A stretch of 50,948 nucleotides of DNA from Candidatus Gastranaerophilales bacterium (GTDB lineage: Bacteria; Cyanobacteriota; Vampirovibrionia; Gastranaerophilales; Gastranaerophilaceae): contig CAJULR010000042.1 of assembly GCA_910587375.1 (NCBI GenBank), positions 1-50,948 on the forward strand, written 5' to 3'. The first letter of the stretch is position 1. Every line of letters begins with the position of its first letter. Shown piece by piece: positions 42,159 through 50,937 of this stretch. The notes beneath the pieces were generated by a model. That model was not told where the DNA came from. It saw nothing but the letters and a program-made list of their open reading frames with translations, and did no database searches. Position numbers and translations under genes: made by a program.

Positions 42159-44003
42159 TTATTCCACTGTTACGGATTTTGCAAGGTTTCTTGGCTGGTC
42201 AACATCTTTTCCTAAATATTCAGAGATATGATAGGCTAAAAGTTGCAACACTACAATATTTAAGGCTGGCGACACAATGTCTAAAACCTCGGGGATGATT
42301 GCCAAATCATCAAAAAGGGTTTTGTGTTTTTCATCCACAAAGTTTGTAACCCCTATAAGCTTTGCCTGACGGGCTTTTGCCTCTTCACAGTTTGATAAAA
42401 CCTTGTCATAAACTATGCCTTCATTTAAAATGGCAAGAACCGGCATGGTTTCATCCAACATTGCAATCGGCCCGTGCTTTAGTTCGCCTGCAGGATAACC
42501 TGTCGCGTTAATATAGCTTATTTCTTTAAGCTTTAGGGCGCCTTCAAGCGCGGAGGGGTAATTTATTCCTCTTGCAATGAATATGAAATTCTTTGCGTTT
42601 GAATATTTTTTTGCAATTTCTTTGATATTTTTTGTGTCGTTCAAAATGACTTCAAGCTTGCTTGGAAGGGTTAAAAGCTCTTTTTTTATATCTTCAATTG
42701 CCTGTTTGTTTGAACCTCCAATGTTTTCTGCAAGGAAAATTGCAAAAAGATATATGGATAAAAGCTGCGCCATATAAGACTTTGTGGCCGCAACAGAAAC
42801 TTCAATTCCGGCATTTATCGGAAGCAGGCTGTCTGCAAGGCGCGCCATTGCGCTGTCTTTTCTGTTTGTAATAATTAAAACGTGCGAATTTTTCTCTTTC
42901 ACCTGTTTTATGGCTGTAATTGTGTCTGCGGTTTCGCCTGATTGCGAAATACCGATTACAAGCGTGTTTTCGTCAGCAATTGTGTTCCTGTAAATATATT
43001 CGCTTGACGCTTCAACATCCACGGGGATTTTGGTCAATTCTTCAATGACATATTTGCCCACAAGCCCCGCGTGGAGCGAGGTTCCACAGGCAATAATCTG
43101 AATTCTGTTAATTTTTTTAAGCTGCTCCTTATTTAAGCGCACGCTGTCTAAAACCACTTCTGCGCCTGAATCATGAAGCTTTCCAAAAAGCACGTTTCTT
43201 ACAACGTCCGGCTGTTCGTGAATTTCTTTTAGCATAAAATGCTTATAGCCCATTTTTGAAAGCGCAATGGGCTCAAACGGGAGGCTTTCAACCTTGTTTG
43301 CAATAAGTTCATCGTTTTCATCATAAATTTTAATTGAATCGGTTTTAACTTCTGCCACCTGATTGTCACTTAAATATATTGCTTTTTTAGTGTACTCAAT
43401 AATGGCAGGAATGTCAGAGGCGATAAAGTTTTCGCCTTCGCCAACACCGATAATTAAGGGCGCATTTTTTCTTGCGGCAATAATTTTATCCGGCATGGAT
43501 TTGTGCATAACGCAGAAGGCGTAAGCGCCCTTTAATTTTTTAACAGCGTTTTGCACGGCAGTTAAAAGGTCTTTTGTGGCGTCGAATTCATGGGCAATTA
43601 AATGTGCCGCAACTTCTGTGTCTGTTTGGGTTCTAAAGTTGCAGCCTTTTTTTTCTAAATCGGGTTTTAAATCTTTGTAATTTTCAATTATGCCGTTGTG
43701 CACAATTACAAGGCTTTTGCAGTTGCATGTGTGTGGGTGTGCATTTGTTTCTGTCGGAAGACCGTGAGTTGCCCATCTTGTGTGGCCAATTCCGGCGTTT
43801 GCGTTTGTATTTTCTTCGGGTTCTTTTGAAATAATTTCACAAAGGTTGTTTAATTTTCCTGCTGCTTTAAAAATGTTTGCCTTATCTTTTTTAATAAGTG
43901 CAACGCCTGCAGAATCATATCCTCTGTATTCAAGGTATGAAAGCCCTTTTAAGATAACATCAACCGCTTTTTTAGAACCTATGTATCCGACTATTCCGCA
44001 CAT
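42159..44003 (-). CDS. glmS: Glutamine-fructose-6-phosphate aminotransferase (isomerising)
   Basis: GlmS makes glucosamine-6-phosphate for peptidoglycan and lipopolysaccharide. The 614-residue protein begins MCGIVGYIGSKKAVDVILKG, with the catalytic N-terminal Cys2 (after removal of Met) of the glutaminase domain. GHTRWATHG follows, then two SIS domains (SQSGETADT and YPAGELKHGPIA) and the conserved end DQPRNLAKSVTVE. GGAG with 8-base spacing precedes the ATG. The leader from the predicted promoter is only about 35 bases, so no glmS ribozyme fits. Confidence 0.96.
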   Translation of the reverse strand: MCGIVGYIGSKKAVDVILKGLSYLEYRGYDSAGVALIKKDKANIFKAAGKLNNLCEIISKEPEENTNANAGIGHTRWATHGLPTETNAHPHTCNCKSLVIVHNGIIENYKDLKPDLEKKGCNFRTQTDTEVAAHLIAHEFDATKDLLTAVQNAVKKLKGAYAFCVMHKSMPDKIIAARKNAPLIIGVGEGENFIASDIPAIIEYTKKAIYLSDNQVAEVKTDSIKIYDENDELIANKVESLPFEPIALSKMGYKHFMLKEIHEQPDVVRNVLFGKLHDSGAEVVLDSVRLNKEQLKKINRIQIIACGTSLHAGLVGKYVIEELTKIPVDVEASSEYIYRNTIADENTLVIGISQSGETADTITAIKQVKEKNSHVLIITNRKDSAMARLADSLLPINAGIEVSVAATKSYMAQLLSIYLFAIFLAENIGGSNKQAIEDIKKELLTLPSKLEVILNDTKNIKEIAKKYSNAKNFIFIARGINYPSALEGALKLKEISYINATGYPAGELKHGPIAMLDETMPVLAILNEGIVYDKVLSNCEEAKARQAKLIGVTNFVDEKHKTLFDDLAIIPEVLDIVSPALNIVVLQLLAYHISEYLGKDVDQPRNLAKSVTVE

Positions 44004-44045
44004 ATTACTTTCTCCAAAGAAATTCCTCTAATCCCTAATTGTTTA

Positions 44046-44074
44046 ATTTTATTATGCAAAATCTTTATTTGCAA
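44046..44074 (-). promoter_or_regulatory. Promoter of glmS
   Basis: On the minus strand TTGCAA (44069-44074) and TAAAAT (44046-44051) are 17 bases apart. Confidence 0.6.
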
Positions 44075-44163
44075 ATTAAGATTTGATTAAGATACTACAG
44101 GTGTCTTTGTTGCGCGCTAAAAACATATTAAAAATTGTATCAAAATGTATTGAAAAGAGCATT

Positions 44164-44197
44164 AAAAAAGGCTCCCGGTTTTTTGAGAGCCTTTTTT
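44164..44197 (-). terminator. Terminator after serC
   Basis: AAAAAAGGCTC (44164-44174) pairs with GAGCCTTTTTT (44187-44197), an 11-bp stem with a 12-base loop, just after the serC stop. Confidence 0.82.
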
Positions 44198-44215
44198 AAT
44201 ATTTTGTTTGATATT

Positions 44216-45301
44216 TTAAGCGTTTTCTTTTTCGAATTTTTTCATAAATTCAACAAGTGCTTCAACTCCTTCAATCGGCATAGCATTATAAATTGAAGCT
44301 CTCATGCCGCCAACGCTTCTGTGGCCTTTTAATTGTACAAGGCCTGCGTTTTTAGCTTCTTCTATGAATTTTTTATCCAATTCTTCATTTCCTGTAACAA
44401 AAGGAACGTTCATTAAAGACCTTGAACTCTTTTCTACAGTGCCTTTAAATAGTTTTGAAGAATCAAGAAAATCGTATAAAATTTTTGCTTTCTTTTCGTT
44501 AAGTTCTTTCATTTTAGAAAGGCCGCCCATTTTTTTGAGCCATTTAAACACAAGGCCGCAAACATATATGCCGTATGCCGGAGGAGTGTTATAAAGGCTG
44601 TCGTTATCTGCATGAGTTTTATATTTCAACATTGTCGGGCACCATTCAGGAAGGTCTTCTCTGATTAAATCTTCTCTGATGATAACAATTTGAACGCCTG
44701 CAGGGCCAACGTTTTTCTGTACACCGGCATGGATTAAGCCATATTTTGTAACATCAACAGGTTCTGACAAAAAGCAGGATGACATATCAGAAACAAGCTC
44801 TTTTCCTTTGGTGTTTGGAAGTGTGTGGAATTTTGTTCCATAAATTGTATTATTTTCGCAAATATAAACATAATCCGCGTCTTCTGAAATTGGAAGGTCG
44901 CTGCAATCCGGGATATAAGAGAATGTTTTGTCTTCTGAAGTTGCAACTTTATTGATTTTCCCGTATTTTTGAGCTTCAGCATAAGCTTTTTTTGCCCATT
45001 GCCCGGTTACAATATAGTCCGCAACACCATTCTTTAGAAGGTTTATAGGCACCATTGAAAATTGCAAATGATCGCCCCCTTGCATAAATAAAACTTTGTA
45101 ATTATCAGGGATGTTCATTAATTCGCGAAGGTCTTTTTCTGCAGTTTTAATGATGTTATCATATGTTTTAGACCTGTGGGACATCTCCATAACGCTCATG
45201 CCTGAATTTTGATAATTCAGCATTTCATCCGCTGCCTGTTTTAGAACTTCTTCAGGAAGAACAGCAGGTCCTGCTGAAAAATTATAAACCCTGTTTGTCA
45301 T
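44216..45301 (-). CDS. serC: Phosphoserine aminotransferase
   Basis: SerC converts phosphohydroxypyruvate and glutamate to phosphoserine, and also acts in pyridoxal phosphate synthesis. The 361-residue protein has the start VYNFSAGPAVLPEEVLKQAA, the PLP lysine in LIHAGVQKNVGPAG, and KGHRSVGGMRASIYNAM near the end. AAGGAG with 8-base spacing precedes the ATG, and a terminator follows. The upstream neighbour mtnA lies on the same strand, 56 bases away. Confidence 0.96.
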   Translation of the reverse strand: MTNRVYNFSAGPAVLPEEVLKQAADEMLNYQNSGMSVMEMSHRSKTYDNIIKTAEKDLRELMNIPDNYKVLFMQGGDHLQFSMVPINLLKNGVADYIVTGQWAKKAYAEAQKYGKINKVATSEDKTFSYIPDCSDLPISEDADYVYICENNTIYGTKFHTLPNTKGKELVSDMSSCFLSEPVDVTKYGLIHAGVQKNVGPAGVQIVIIREDLIREDLPEWCPTMLKYKTHADNDSLYNTPPAYGIYVCGLVFKWLKKMGGLSKMKELNEKKAKILYDFLDSSKLFKGTVEKSSRSLMNVPFVTGNEELDKKFIEEAKNAGLVQLKGHRSVGGMRASIYNAMPIEGVEALVEFMKKFEKENA

Positions 45302-45357
45302 CTCTTCTTCTCCTTTATCTTTTAAATTAATATTATCACTAAAAATTTATTTTACGG

Positions 45358-46437
45358 TTATTTTTGAAGTTTTTCTTTTAATTCTTCGGGCTTAAAAATG
45401 CCATCTTCCGTTATAATTCCCGCAATTAAGGCATTGTCTGTCACATCAAAGCTTGGGTTTATAACCTTAACTCCTTCGGCACAAATTCTTTTGCCGTTTA
45501 CAACTGTAACTTCTTCTTCGTCGCGAAGTTCAATTACAATGTCATCTCCGCTTTTAATTGAAAGGTCAATTGTGGATTTTGGGGCTGCAACATAAAATGG
45601 AACACCGTAATATTTCGCTGTGATTGCAACGGTTGATGTACCGATTTTATTTGCAGTATCGCCATTTGCGGCAATCCTGTCTGCGCCAACCACAACTACA
45701 TCAATCATTTTATTTTTCATAAAATATGAACACATTCCATCTGTTAAAAGTGTTACAGGAATTCCGTCTTTCACAAGTTCGAAGGTTGTAATTTTGGCGC
45801 CTTGGCCTCTTGGCCTTGTTTCATCTGCAAAAACCTGAATTGTATTGTCTTTTGCAAAGGCGCTTCTAACAACTCCAAGGGCTGTGCCATATCCAACGGT
45901 TGCCAGTGCTCCTGCGTTACAGTGGGTTAAAATGCCTGCGCCTTTTGGAATAATCTCGGCGCCGAAATCTCCAATTTTTTTATTTATTTCAATATCTTCG
46001 TTTTCAAGCTTTATAGCATTTTCAATTAGAAGCTCGGCAATTTTTCTTAAAGTCATGCCTGGTATATTTTTTGAATCTTCCACAAGCTCTTTTTGCTTTT
46101 TAATTGCCCAGGAAAGATTTACGGCAGTTGGGCGGGAAGAATTTAAGTATTCAAAGCCTTCATACAATTCTTTTAAAAATTCGGCTCCGTTTTCTTCTCT
46201 ATATTTTTTTAAAAGCTCTAATGCAAAAAGTGCACACCCATGGGCCCCTGCAATTCCAATAGCCGGTGCTCCGCGTACAATCATTGTTTTTATGGCGTCA
46301 TACATTTCTTTTAAAGTTTTAATTTCAACGTATTCAAAAGAATGCGGGATTTTTGTCTGGTCAACCATAACGGAACACCCGCCATCGTTTGTTTTGTGCC
46401 ACTCTATAGTTTTTATTTTTGAATGAAATTCGCTCAT
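45358..46437 (-). CDS. mtnA: S-methyl-5-thioribose-1-phosphate isomerase
   Basis: MtnA converts methylthioribose-1-phosphate to methylthioribulose-1-phosphate in methionine salvage, recovering the methylthioadenosine made by polyamine synthesis (compare speD at 38295). The 359-residue protein has IRGAPAIGIAGAHGCAL, the catalytic Cys in LTHCNAGALATVGYGTALG, ADETRPRGQGAKIT, and the catalytic Asp in VVGADRIAANGDTANKIGT. The nearest Shine-Dalgarno-like GGGAG is 13 bases from the ATG, so initiation is unusual or an earlier start is used. No other salvage genes are in the window. Confidence 0.94.
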   Translation of the reverse strand: MSEFHSKIKTIEWHKTNDGGCSVMVDQTKIPHSFEYVEIKTLKEMYDAIKTMIVRGAPAIGIAGAHGCALFALELLKKYREENGAEFLKELYEGFEYLNSSRPTAVNLSWAIKKQKELVEDSKNIPGMTLRKIAELLIENAIKLENEDIEINKKIGDFGAEIIPKGAGILTHCNAGALATVGYGTALGVVRSAFAKDNTIQVFADETRPRGQGAKITTFELVKDGIPVTLLTDGMCSYFMKNKMIDVVVVGADRIAANGDTANKIGTSTVAITAKYYGVPFYVAAPKSTIDLSIKSGDDIVIELRDEEEVTVVNGKRICAEGVKVINPSFDVTDNALIAGIITEDGIFKPEELKEKLQK

Positions 46438-46468
46438 AATCTTGTTTTTGCTCCCATTTTTCTATTAT

Positions 46469-46921
46469 TTATTGTTTAAATTTATCTAATTGTTTTGCTA
46501 TAAACCCAAAAAGCAAGCCGCCGCCAGCGTTTGTGATTAAGAATATTATTGAAATTGTAACAATGAAAACCATCGCCACAAAGAAATTCAGGTAATTTAT
46601 AGTGTATGCGTAATAATTTTTAAATATTGCATGGATTAAAAGCACAAGCGGGGTGAAGATAATTAAGAATGCAAAACCGCAAACCGCGCCTATTCCTGCG
46701 CCAAGAACTGCGTATTCTTTGATTTCAAAACTTAGCGTGCTTTCTTTTTTAAATTCTATAAACCTTAAAATTGTAAAGATAATTATTGCGCTCAAAAAAG
46801 GAAGAATGAAAAGTGAAATTATAGGCATAAGCGCAGGAATTAAGGCTAAAACTGCAAGAGCGGCGCCTAAAATTACACTATATATAAAAATTTTTTTAAT
46901 TATGCTAATGTCTGCAGTCAT
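46469..46921 (-). CDS. Small hypothetical membrane protein
   Basis: This 150-residue integral membrane protein has about four hydrophobic segments (roughly 10-32, 35-53, 70-95 and 110-145). The last contains a Gly-rich turn, NAGGGLLFGF. Loops are short and the ends are basic. I do not recognise a family. AAGGAAG before the ATG is a good ribosome site, and it lies 11 bases after ruvC, so the two are probably cotranscribed. Confidence 0.7.
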   Translation of the reverse strand: MTADISIIKKIFIYSVILGAALAVLALIPALMPIISLFILPFLSAIIIFTILRFIEFKKESTLSFEIKEYAVLGAGIGAVCGFAFLIIFTPLVLLIHAIFKNYYAYTINYLNFFVAMVFIVTISIIFLITNAGGGLLFGFIAKQLDKFKQ

Positions 46922-46932
46922 CTTTACTTCCT

Positions 46933-47421
46933 TTATTTAAAATCTTTATCATATTCGCGGTTTCTTGCATGGCAAATGCCTATTGCAATTGAATCCACAG
47001 TGTCATCAAGCTTTGTATTTTTGTTCAATGTTACAAACTTTTCAACCATAGCGCGAACTTCGCTTTTGTCGGCCCTGCCATGGCCTGTTAAAACCTGTTT
47101 TATAACAAGCGGTGTGTATTCGCCGGTTTTAATCCCCTCTTTTTCAAGGACAGTAAGAATAACGCCTCTGGCTTCTGCCACAGGAATTATTGTCTTTTGG
47201 TTTTTAAAGAAGAACAATTGCTCAATTGCAGCTTCATCCGGCTCGTAACGTCTGCAAATTTCTGTCATATCATCATATATTTCAACAAGCCTTTTTGAAA
47301 CCGGCATGGATTTATCTGTTTGAATACTTCCCGAATGCAAAAGCGTATAGCCGTTTTTGTCGGCTTCAATTATGCTATATCCTGTTATGCCTATCCCCGG
47401 GTCTATTCCTAAAATCCTCAT
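46933..47421 (-). CDS. ruvC: Holliday junction resolvase RuvC
   Basis: RuvC cuts four-way junctions after RuvAB branch migration. The 162-residue protein starts MRILGIDPGIGITGYSII, with the first catalytic Asp in GIDPG. The middle acidic residues are in EAAIEQLFFFKNQKT, and DDTVDSIAIGICH holds the last pair. ruvA and ruvB are not in the window. There is no Shine-Dalgarno: an extended -10 box (TGA-TATAAT, 47429-47434) ends 7 bases before the ATG. Confidence 0.95.
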   Translation of the reverse strand: MRILGIDPGIGITGYSIIEADKNGYTLLHSGSIQTDKSMPVSKRLVEIYDDMTEICRRYEPDEAAIEQLFFFKNQKTIIPVAEARGVILTVLEKEGIKTGEYTPLVIKQVLTGHGRADKSEVRAMVEKFVTLNKNTKLDDTVDSIAIGICHARNREYDKDFK

Positions 47422-47428
47422 AGCCTAA

Positions 47429-47434
47429 ATTATA
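47429..47434 (-). promoter_or_regulatory. Predicted extended -10 box 7 nt before ruvC start
   Basis: TATAAT on the minus strand with a TG one base before it. It ends 7 bases before the ATG at 47421. Confidence 0.55.
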
Positions 47435-47503
47435 TCACATATAAAAGCTTTAAGTGTTTCTTGCTGTAAGCGGATTTGATTAGGGAAATTCAGGCAAAAT
47501 AAA

Positions 47504-47527
47504 ATGCGATTTGTAAACAAACCGCAT
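47504..47527 (-). terminator. Terminator-like hairpin between ruvC and the glycosidase
   Basis: On the minus strand ATGCGGTTTG pairs with CAAATCGCAT (one G-U) around a 4-base loop, followed by TTTTATTTTG. On the plus strand the pair becomes an A-C mismatch and no T-run follows, so it favours the minus strand, where no protein gene precedes it. Confidence 0.4.
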
Positions 47528-47654
47528 AAGTCAAGAAAGGAATGGTTAGACTATTAACAGTTCACATTATTACATAAATCATATTACTATGCAAACTTCT
47601 TAATAAATTTTTACGTTTCTACATATAGTTGAATACTATACATTTTGTAGACTA

Positions 47655-47683
47655 GTGAAAACGCTTAAAAAATGGTTTAAAAT
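47655..47683 (+). promoter_or_regulatory. Predicted promoter of the GH35 gene, leaderless
   Basis: GTGAAA (47655-47660), 17-base spacer, TAAAAT (47678-47683), then 6 bases to the ATG at 47690. Confidence 0.45.
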
Positions 47684-47689
47684 AAGAAT

Positions 47690-50185
47690 ATGGATTGTGT
47701 TTTTGATAAATATTCTTTAATTATAGATGGCAAAAGAACTTTTATAAAAAGCGGAGCCATGCACTATTTTAGAACCTTTGGCAAAAAAGAATGGCTGGAC
47801 AGGCTCTCTAAAATGAAGGCAGGAGGGTATAATACTGTCGATCTTTACTTTTGCTGGAATTTCCATGGCACAAAGCCTGATTATTATGATTTTTCAGACT
47901 ATAAAGATATAAAAGAACTTCTAAAAACGGCACAGGAGCTTGGGCTTTTTGTAATTGCGCGCCCGGGGCCTTATGTAAACGCTGAAACCTCTGCAGGAGG
48001 TATTCCGTACTGGCTTTTAAAAGATAAGACTGCAATAATAAGAAACAGAACCGAGGGTGATTATATCTATTCGCAAAGCTATATGAAATCCCTAAAAAGC
48101 TGGTATAGTGTGCTTTTGCCTATAATTAAAGAATTTGATAATGTGATTTTAATCCAGGTTGAAAATGAATATTCAACAAACGGCGGTGAAACAGAATATA
48201 TTGAAGAATTGGTAAAAATTGTAAAAGACGCAGGAATTAAAGCGCCTGTTTTTCATAACGACGCCTACATTGCAGGGCTTTATTCCGATGTTGTCGATAT
48301 GTATGCGTGTGATATCTATCCTTATATTAACCCGCTAAACCCCTGGAGGGAAAATGCCTATGCCTTTGATACGCTGGATAATTTAGAAGACATTGTGCGG
48401 GAATTTAATGATAAATCTCCTCTTTTTGTGGCAGAAATGCAGGCGGGCTGGTATGATAAGTGGCTCGGTGTCGGGTATGACGCCATAAGGCGTGATATGG
48501 GTTATTCGCACATTAACATTATGACAAAAACTGCTATTGCAAACGGGGTGACGATTTTTAACCATTATATGACAGTTGGCGGCACAAACATTTTAGATAT
48601 GGCGGCAGATGAAGTCTACACAAGCTATGACTTTGCAGCGCCCATAAGTGAACTTGGCGCCATCAAAGAAAACTTTAGAAAAGCAAAAGAGATAAATTAT
48701 TTTCTTGATTCCTTTGATTTGACCGAAACTGAACCTGTGACAGATTTAGTGGGGGCTAGCGGAGAGGCATTTGAAGTGCCTGAAAATTGTTTTGTAAAGG
48801 TGCGCAAGGACAAAATTAACAATTGTTTTTGGCATTTTTACAGAAACTTTAACACCTGTGAAACGGATATAAACGGTGTTTCAATTGATACATTCGAGAT
48901 GAAAATTTTACCATTTAATTTAAAGCTCAAGGCATGTGAAATTGTAAAATCCGGCATGGAAATTTTTGCAAGGCTTGAAGACGGGGACAGTGAAGCAATA
49001 TTCTTGCTTTCAGATTATAAAAATAATATAACAATTAAAGATTTAAAAGGCGCTGAAACAATAATTTCAGGGGATGTTGAAGATTTTTATGAAGTAAAAT
49101 TTTCTGACGGCGAAAAATGTACAAACCTGATTTTTATTTCAAGAAAAGTTGCAAACTATGCCTGGAAGCTCAATGACACAATGGTTTTTAATGCAAGTTT
49201 TGTTTATGAAGATTGTAACGGCGGCGGTAATCATAACGGCGGCAAGGTTGCATACGATACGGAGCGCGAAATTAAGATATATTCTGTAAAAACGGGGTAT
49301 AAAAAAATCTGCGCTGCGCCAAAATTGAATAAGAAAAAAATAAAACTTACAAATTTCGATGTTTATTTTACAGCGCCTGAAATTGAACCCGGGTATGATT
49401 ATTCAGGGTGGAAAAGTGTAAAACACAATGAAGATTTTACACTTGCAGATTCTTTTAATTCAGATGTATATTCAGAATTTGTTTGGTATAAAGGGCAAAT
49501 TTCAAACAAGGCAAGAGAAATTTCAATTTCTGCAAGGCATATTTTTGCAATTTATATTAATGGCAGAGAACTCTTAAACAGAAATAGCTATAAATACGAT
49601 AATTTAATTCAGGTGGATGAACATTTAAGTGTTTTAATCCGCCCTGAACTTTTAGACAAAGAAAAAAATGAAATCACGGTTTTAGTGCAGAATTTGGGGT
49701 TTGATAAAGGCTTTACAAACGACATAAATTCTCCGCGCGGCCTTATATATTTTAAAACCGACACAAATGAAATTGTGGATTGGAAAATCAGGGGCAGAAT
49801 TTCTTTAGATAAACGCCCTGTGGATGATACGCAGGCACCATATTTGGCGCTTTTAGAAAATAAATTTACAATTCCTGATGTTTATTTTGGGGAAAACACT
49901 TTTGCGCCCTTTGTTTTAGATATGGATAAAACCCCATTCAGGCGTGTCACAATATTTTTAAACGATGTAAAAATCGGAAGGTTTATAAGAAATAATTCTC
50001 CACAGGAAAAGTTTTATCTTCCGCCTCATTTTCTTAAAAAAGAAAGCGAGGGCGAAAATGTTTTAAAGCTTGTCGTGTGGGAAAAAAGCCACAGGATAAA
50101 ATCTGTTTTTGATTACAAAAACTATCTTGAAAACGTAAGCTTAAAGGTTGAAAATTATAAAGTTTGGGAAATGCTTGAAGTTTAA
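47690..50185 (+). CDS. Glycoside hydrolase family 35 (beta-galactosidase-like)
   Basis: GH35 enzymes release terminal beta-galactose or related sugars from glycans. The 831-residue protein starts with the TIM barrel: SGAMHYFR, MKAGGYNTVDLYFCWNFH, and VIARPGPYVNAE. The probable acid/base is Glu160 in IQVENEYS, and the probable nucleophile Glu249 in FVAEMQAGWYDKW. C-terminal beta domains run from about 400 to the end. No signal peptide is visible, so it acts in the cytoplasm or is exported otherwise. No sugar transporter lies next to it. The message looks leaderless (TAAAAT 6 bases before the ATG). Confidence 0.9.
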   Translation: MDCVFDKYSLIIDGKRTFIKSGAMHYFRTFGKKEWLDRLSKMKAGGYNTVDLYFCWNFHGTKPDYYDFSDYKDIKELLKTAQELGLFVIARPGPYVNAETSAGGIPYWLLKDKTAIIRNRTEGDYIYSQSYMKSLKSWYSVLLPIIKEFDNVILIQVENEYSTNGGETEYIEELVKIVKDAGIKAPVFHNDAYIAGLYSDVVDMYACDIYPYINPLNPWRENAYAFDTLDNLEDIVREFNDKSPLFVAEMQAGWYDKWLGVGYDAIRRDMGYSHINIMTKTAIANGVTIFNHYMTVGGTNILDMAADEVYTSYDFAAPISELGAIKENFRKAKEINYFLDSFDLTETEPVTDLVGASGEAFEVPENCFVKVRKDKINNCFWHFYRNFNTCETDINGVSIDTFEMKILPFNLKLKACEIVKSGMEIFARLEDGDSEAIFLLSDYKNNITIKDLKGAETIISGDVEDFYEVKFSDGEKCTNLIFISRKVANYAWKLNDTMVFNASFVYEDCNGGGNHNGGKVAYDTEREIKIYSVKTGYKKICAAPKLNKKKIKLTNFDVYFTAPEIEPGYDYSGWKSVKHNEDFTLADSFNSDVYSEFVWYKGQISNKAREISISARHIFAIYINGRELLNRNSYKYDNLIQVDEHLSVLIRPELLDKEKNEITVLVQNLGFDKGFTNDINSPRGLIYFKTDTNEIVDWKIRGRISLDKRPVDDTQAPYLALLENKFTIPDVYFGENTFAPFVLDMDKTPFRRVTIFLNDVKIGRFIRNNSPQEKFYLPPHFLKKESEGENVLKLVVWEKSHRIKSVFDYKNYLENVSLKVENYKVWEMLEV

Positions 50186-50193
50186 GGGTTTCT

Positions 50194-50219
50194 AGGCTTT
50201 TATAAACTTTTATAAGCCT
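50194..50219 (+). terminator. Hairpin after the GH35 gene
   Basis: AGGCTTTTATAA (50194-50205) pairs with TTATAAGCCT (50210-50219) with a 2-base bulge; only a weak T-run follows. Confidence 0.4.
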
Positions 50220-50331
50220 TTAAAAAATTAAAGTTTTCACTGTTTTTGCCGATAATATTATTGTAGTATTCCCCTGAATTTAATTCCCTTTAATTTTAAA
50301 ATGGCGTGTAATTTTAAAAGGAGATAATATT

Positions 50332-50709
50332 ATGGCGGTGCTTCCTGATTTTTTAATTAAAAGAGTGTACAAAAAAGGCTCCCTGAGGCAGACAGAAGAA
50401 GGGGTTGAATTCGATTTGAAAAATGTTTTGGGCCCCGGAGTAATTTCAGGTCTTGAGTGCGTTCAAATTAACGATTATATTTTTTCAAAAAACGTTATAA
50501 GCTTTGTGACACAAGGCATGGAACTTACGGCAGAAATTGTAAATGAGGCAAATCCAATTCATTTCAGGCTAAACCAGGAAGGAACGATGAAACTTCTTGA
50601 AAAGGCAAATTGCTTGAAAGAAGGGTTAAACAAAATAATTCTTGAAATTATGAACCCTGAAGCTGGAAAATTAAAAATTACCCTTACGGACAATTTGCAT
50701 TTAGCTTAA
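50332..50709 (+). CDS. Small hypothetical protein
   Basis: This 125-residue protein is not recognised. It starts MAVLPDFLIKRVYKKGSLRQ, is soluble-looking, and seems rich in beta strands (VISGLECVQINDYIFSKN, KLKITLTDNLHLA). AAGGAG with 7-base spacing precedes the ATG, which makes the start confident. The gene stands alone between the GH35 gene and a small transcription unit. A chaperone, carrier or binding role cannot be inferred from the sequence. Confidence 0.65.
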   Translation: MAVLPDFLIKRVYKKGSLRQTEEGVEFDLKNVLGPGVISGLECVQINDYIFSKNVISFVTQGMELTAEIVNEANPIHFRLNQEGTMKLLEKANCLKEGLNKIILEIMNPEAGKLKITLTDNLHLA

Positions 50710-50735
50710 AATTTGTTAAGTTATACGAAGCATAC

Positions 50736-50764
50736 TTGCAAAAAAAACGTATTGCATGTAAAAT
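50736..50764 (+). promoter_or_regulatory. Promoter of the 29-codon small ORF
   Basis: TTGCAA (50736-50741) and TAAAAT (50759-50764) are separated by exactly 17 bases, about 30 bases before the small ORF's ATG. Confidence 0.65.
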
Positions 50765-50795
50765 GTATGTGCTTAAAAGTTTTAAGGACTAAAAA

Positions 50796-50885
50796 ATGAT
50801 TAAAGCAATTGAATATTTTGTACGACGTTATTTGTTTAATGAATTCAAGGAAAGCTATGCTTTTGTGTTTATTAAAAATAAATAG
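50796..50885 (+). CDS. Small ORF, 29 residues, with its own promoter, ribosome site and terminator
   Basis: The predicted peptide is MIKAIEYFVRRYLFNEFK followed by ESYAFVFIKNK. It is basic and aromatic-rich; an amphipathic helix (about 2-18) is plausible. AAGGA at 50783-50787 stands 8 bases before the ATG, a promoter with optimal spacing lies upstream, and a terminator follows 23 bases after the stop. The full set of signals around so short a frame argues that it is expressed, as a peptide or as an RNA. I know no match. Confidence 0.6.
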   Translation: MIKAIEYFVRRYLFNEFKESYAFVFIKNK

Positions 50886-50908
50886 TCTGCAAAAGTTTTA
50901 AAATATAT

Positions 50909-50937
50909 AGCCTTCCTTGAAAAGGGAAGGCTTTTTT
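50909..50937 (+). terminator. Terminator after the small ORF
   Basis: AGCCTTCC (50909-50916) pairs with GGAAGGCT (50925-50932) around an 8-base loop, followed by a run of T to 50937. Confidence 0.85.

Noticed and set aside
44004..44215. glmS ribozyme in the glmS leader
   Set aside because: The predicted leader is about 35 bases, too short for the ~150-base ribozyme core, and no ribozyme core motifs are visible.
45845..46426. 193-codon open frame opposite mtnA
   Set aside because: mtnA is clearly coding with intact catalytic motifs; the opposite frame is a by-product of its codon use.
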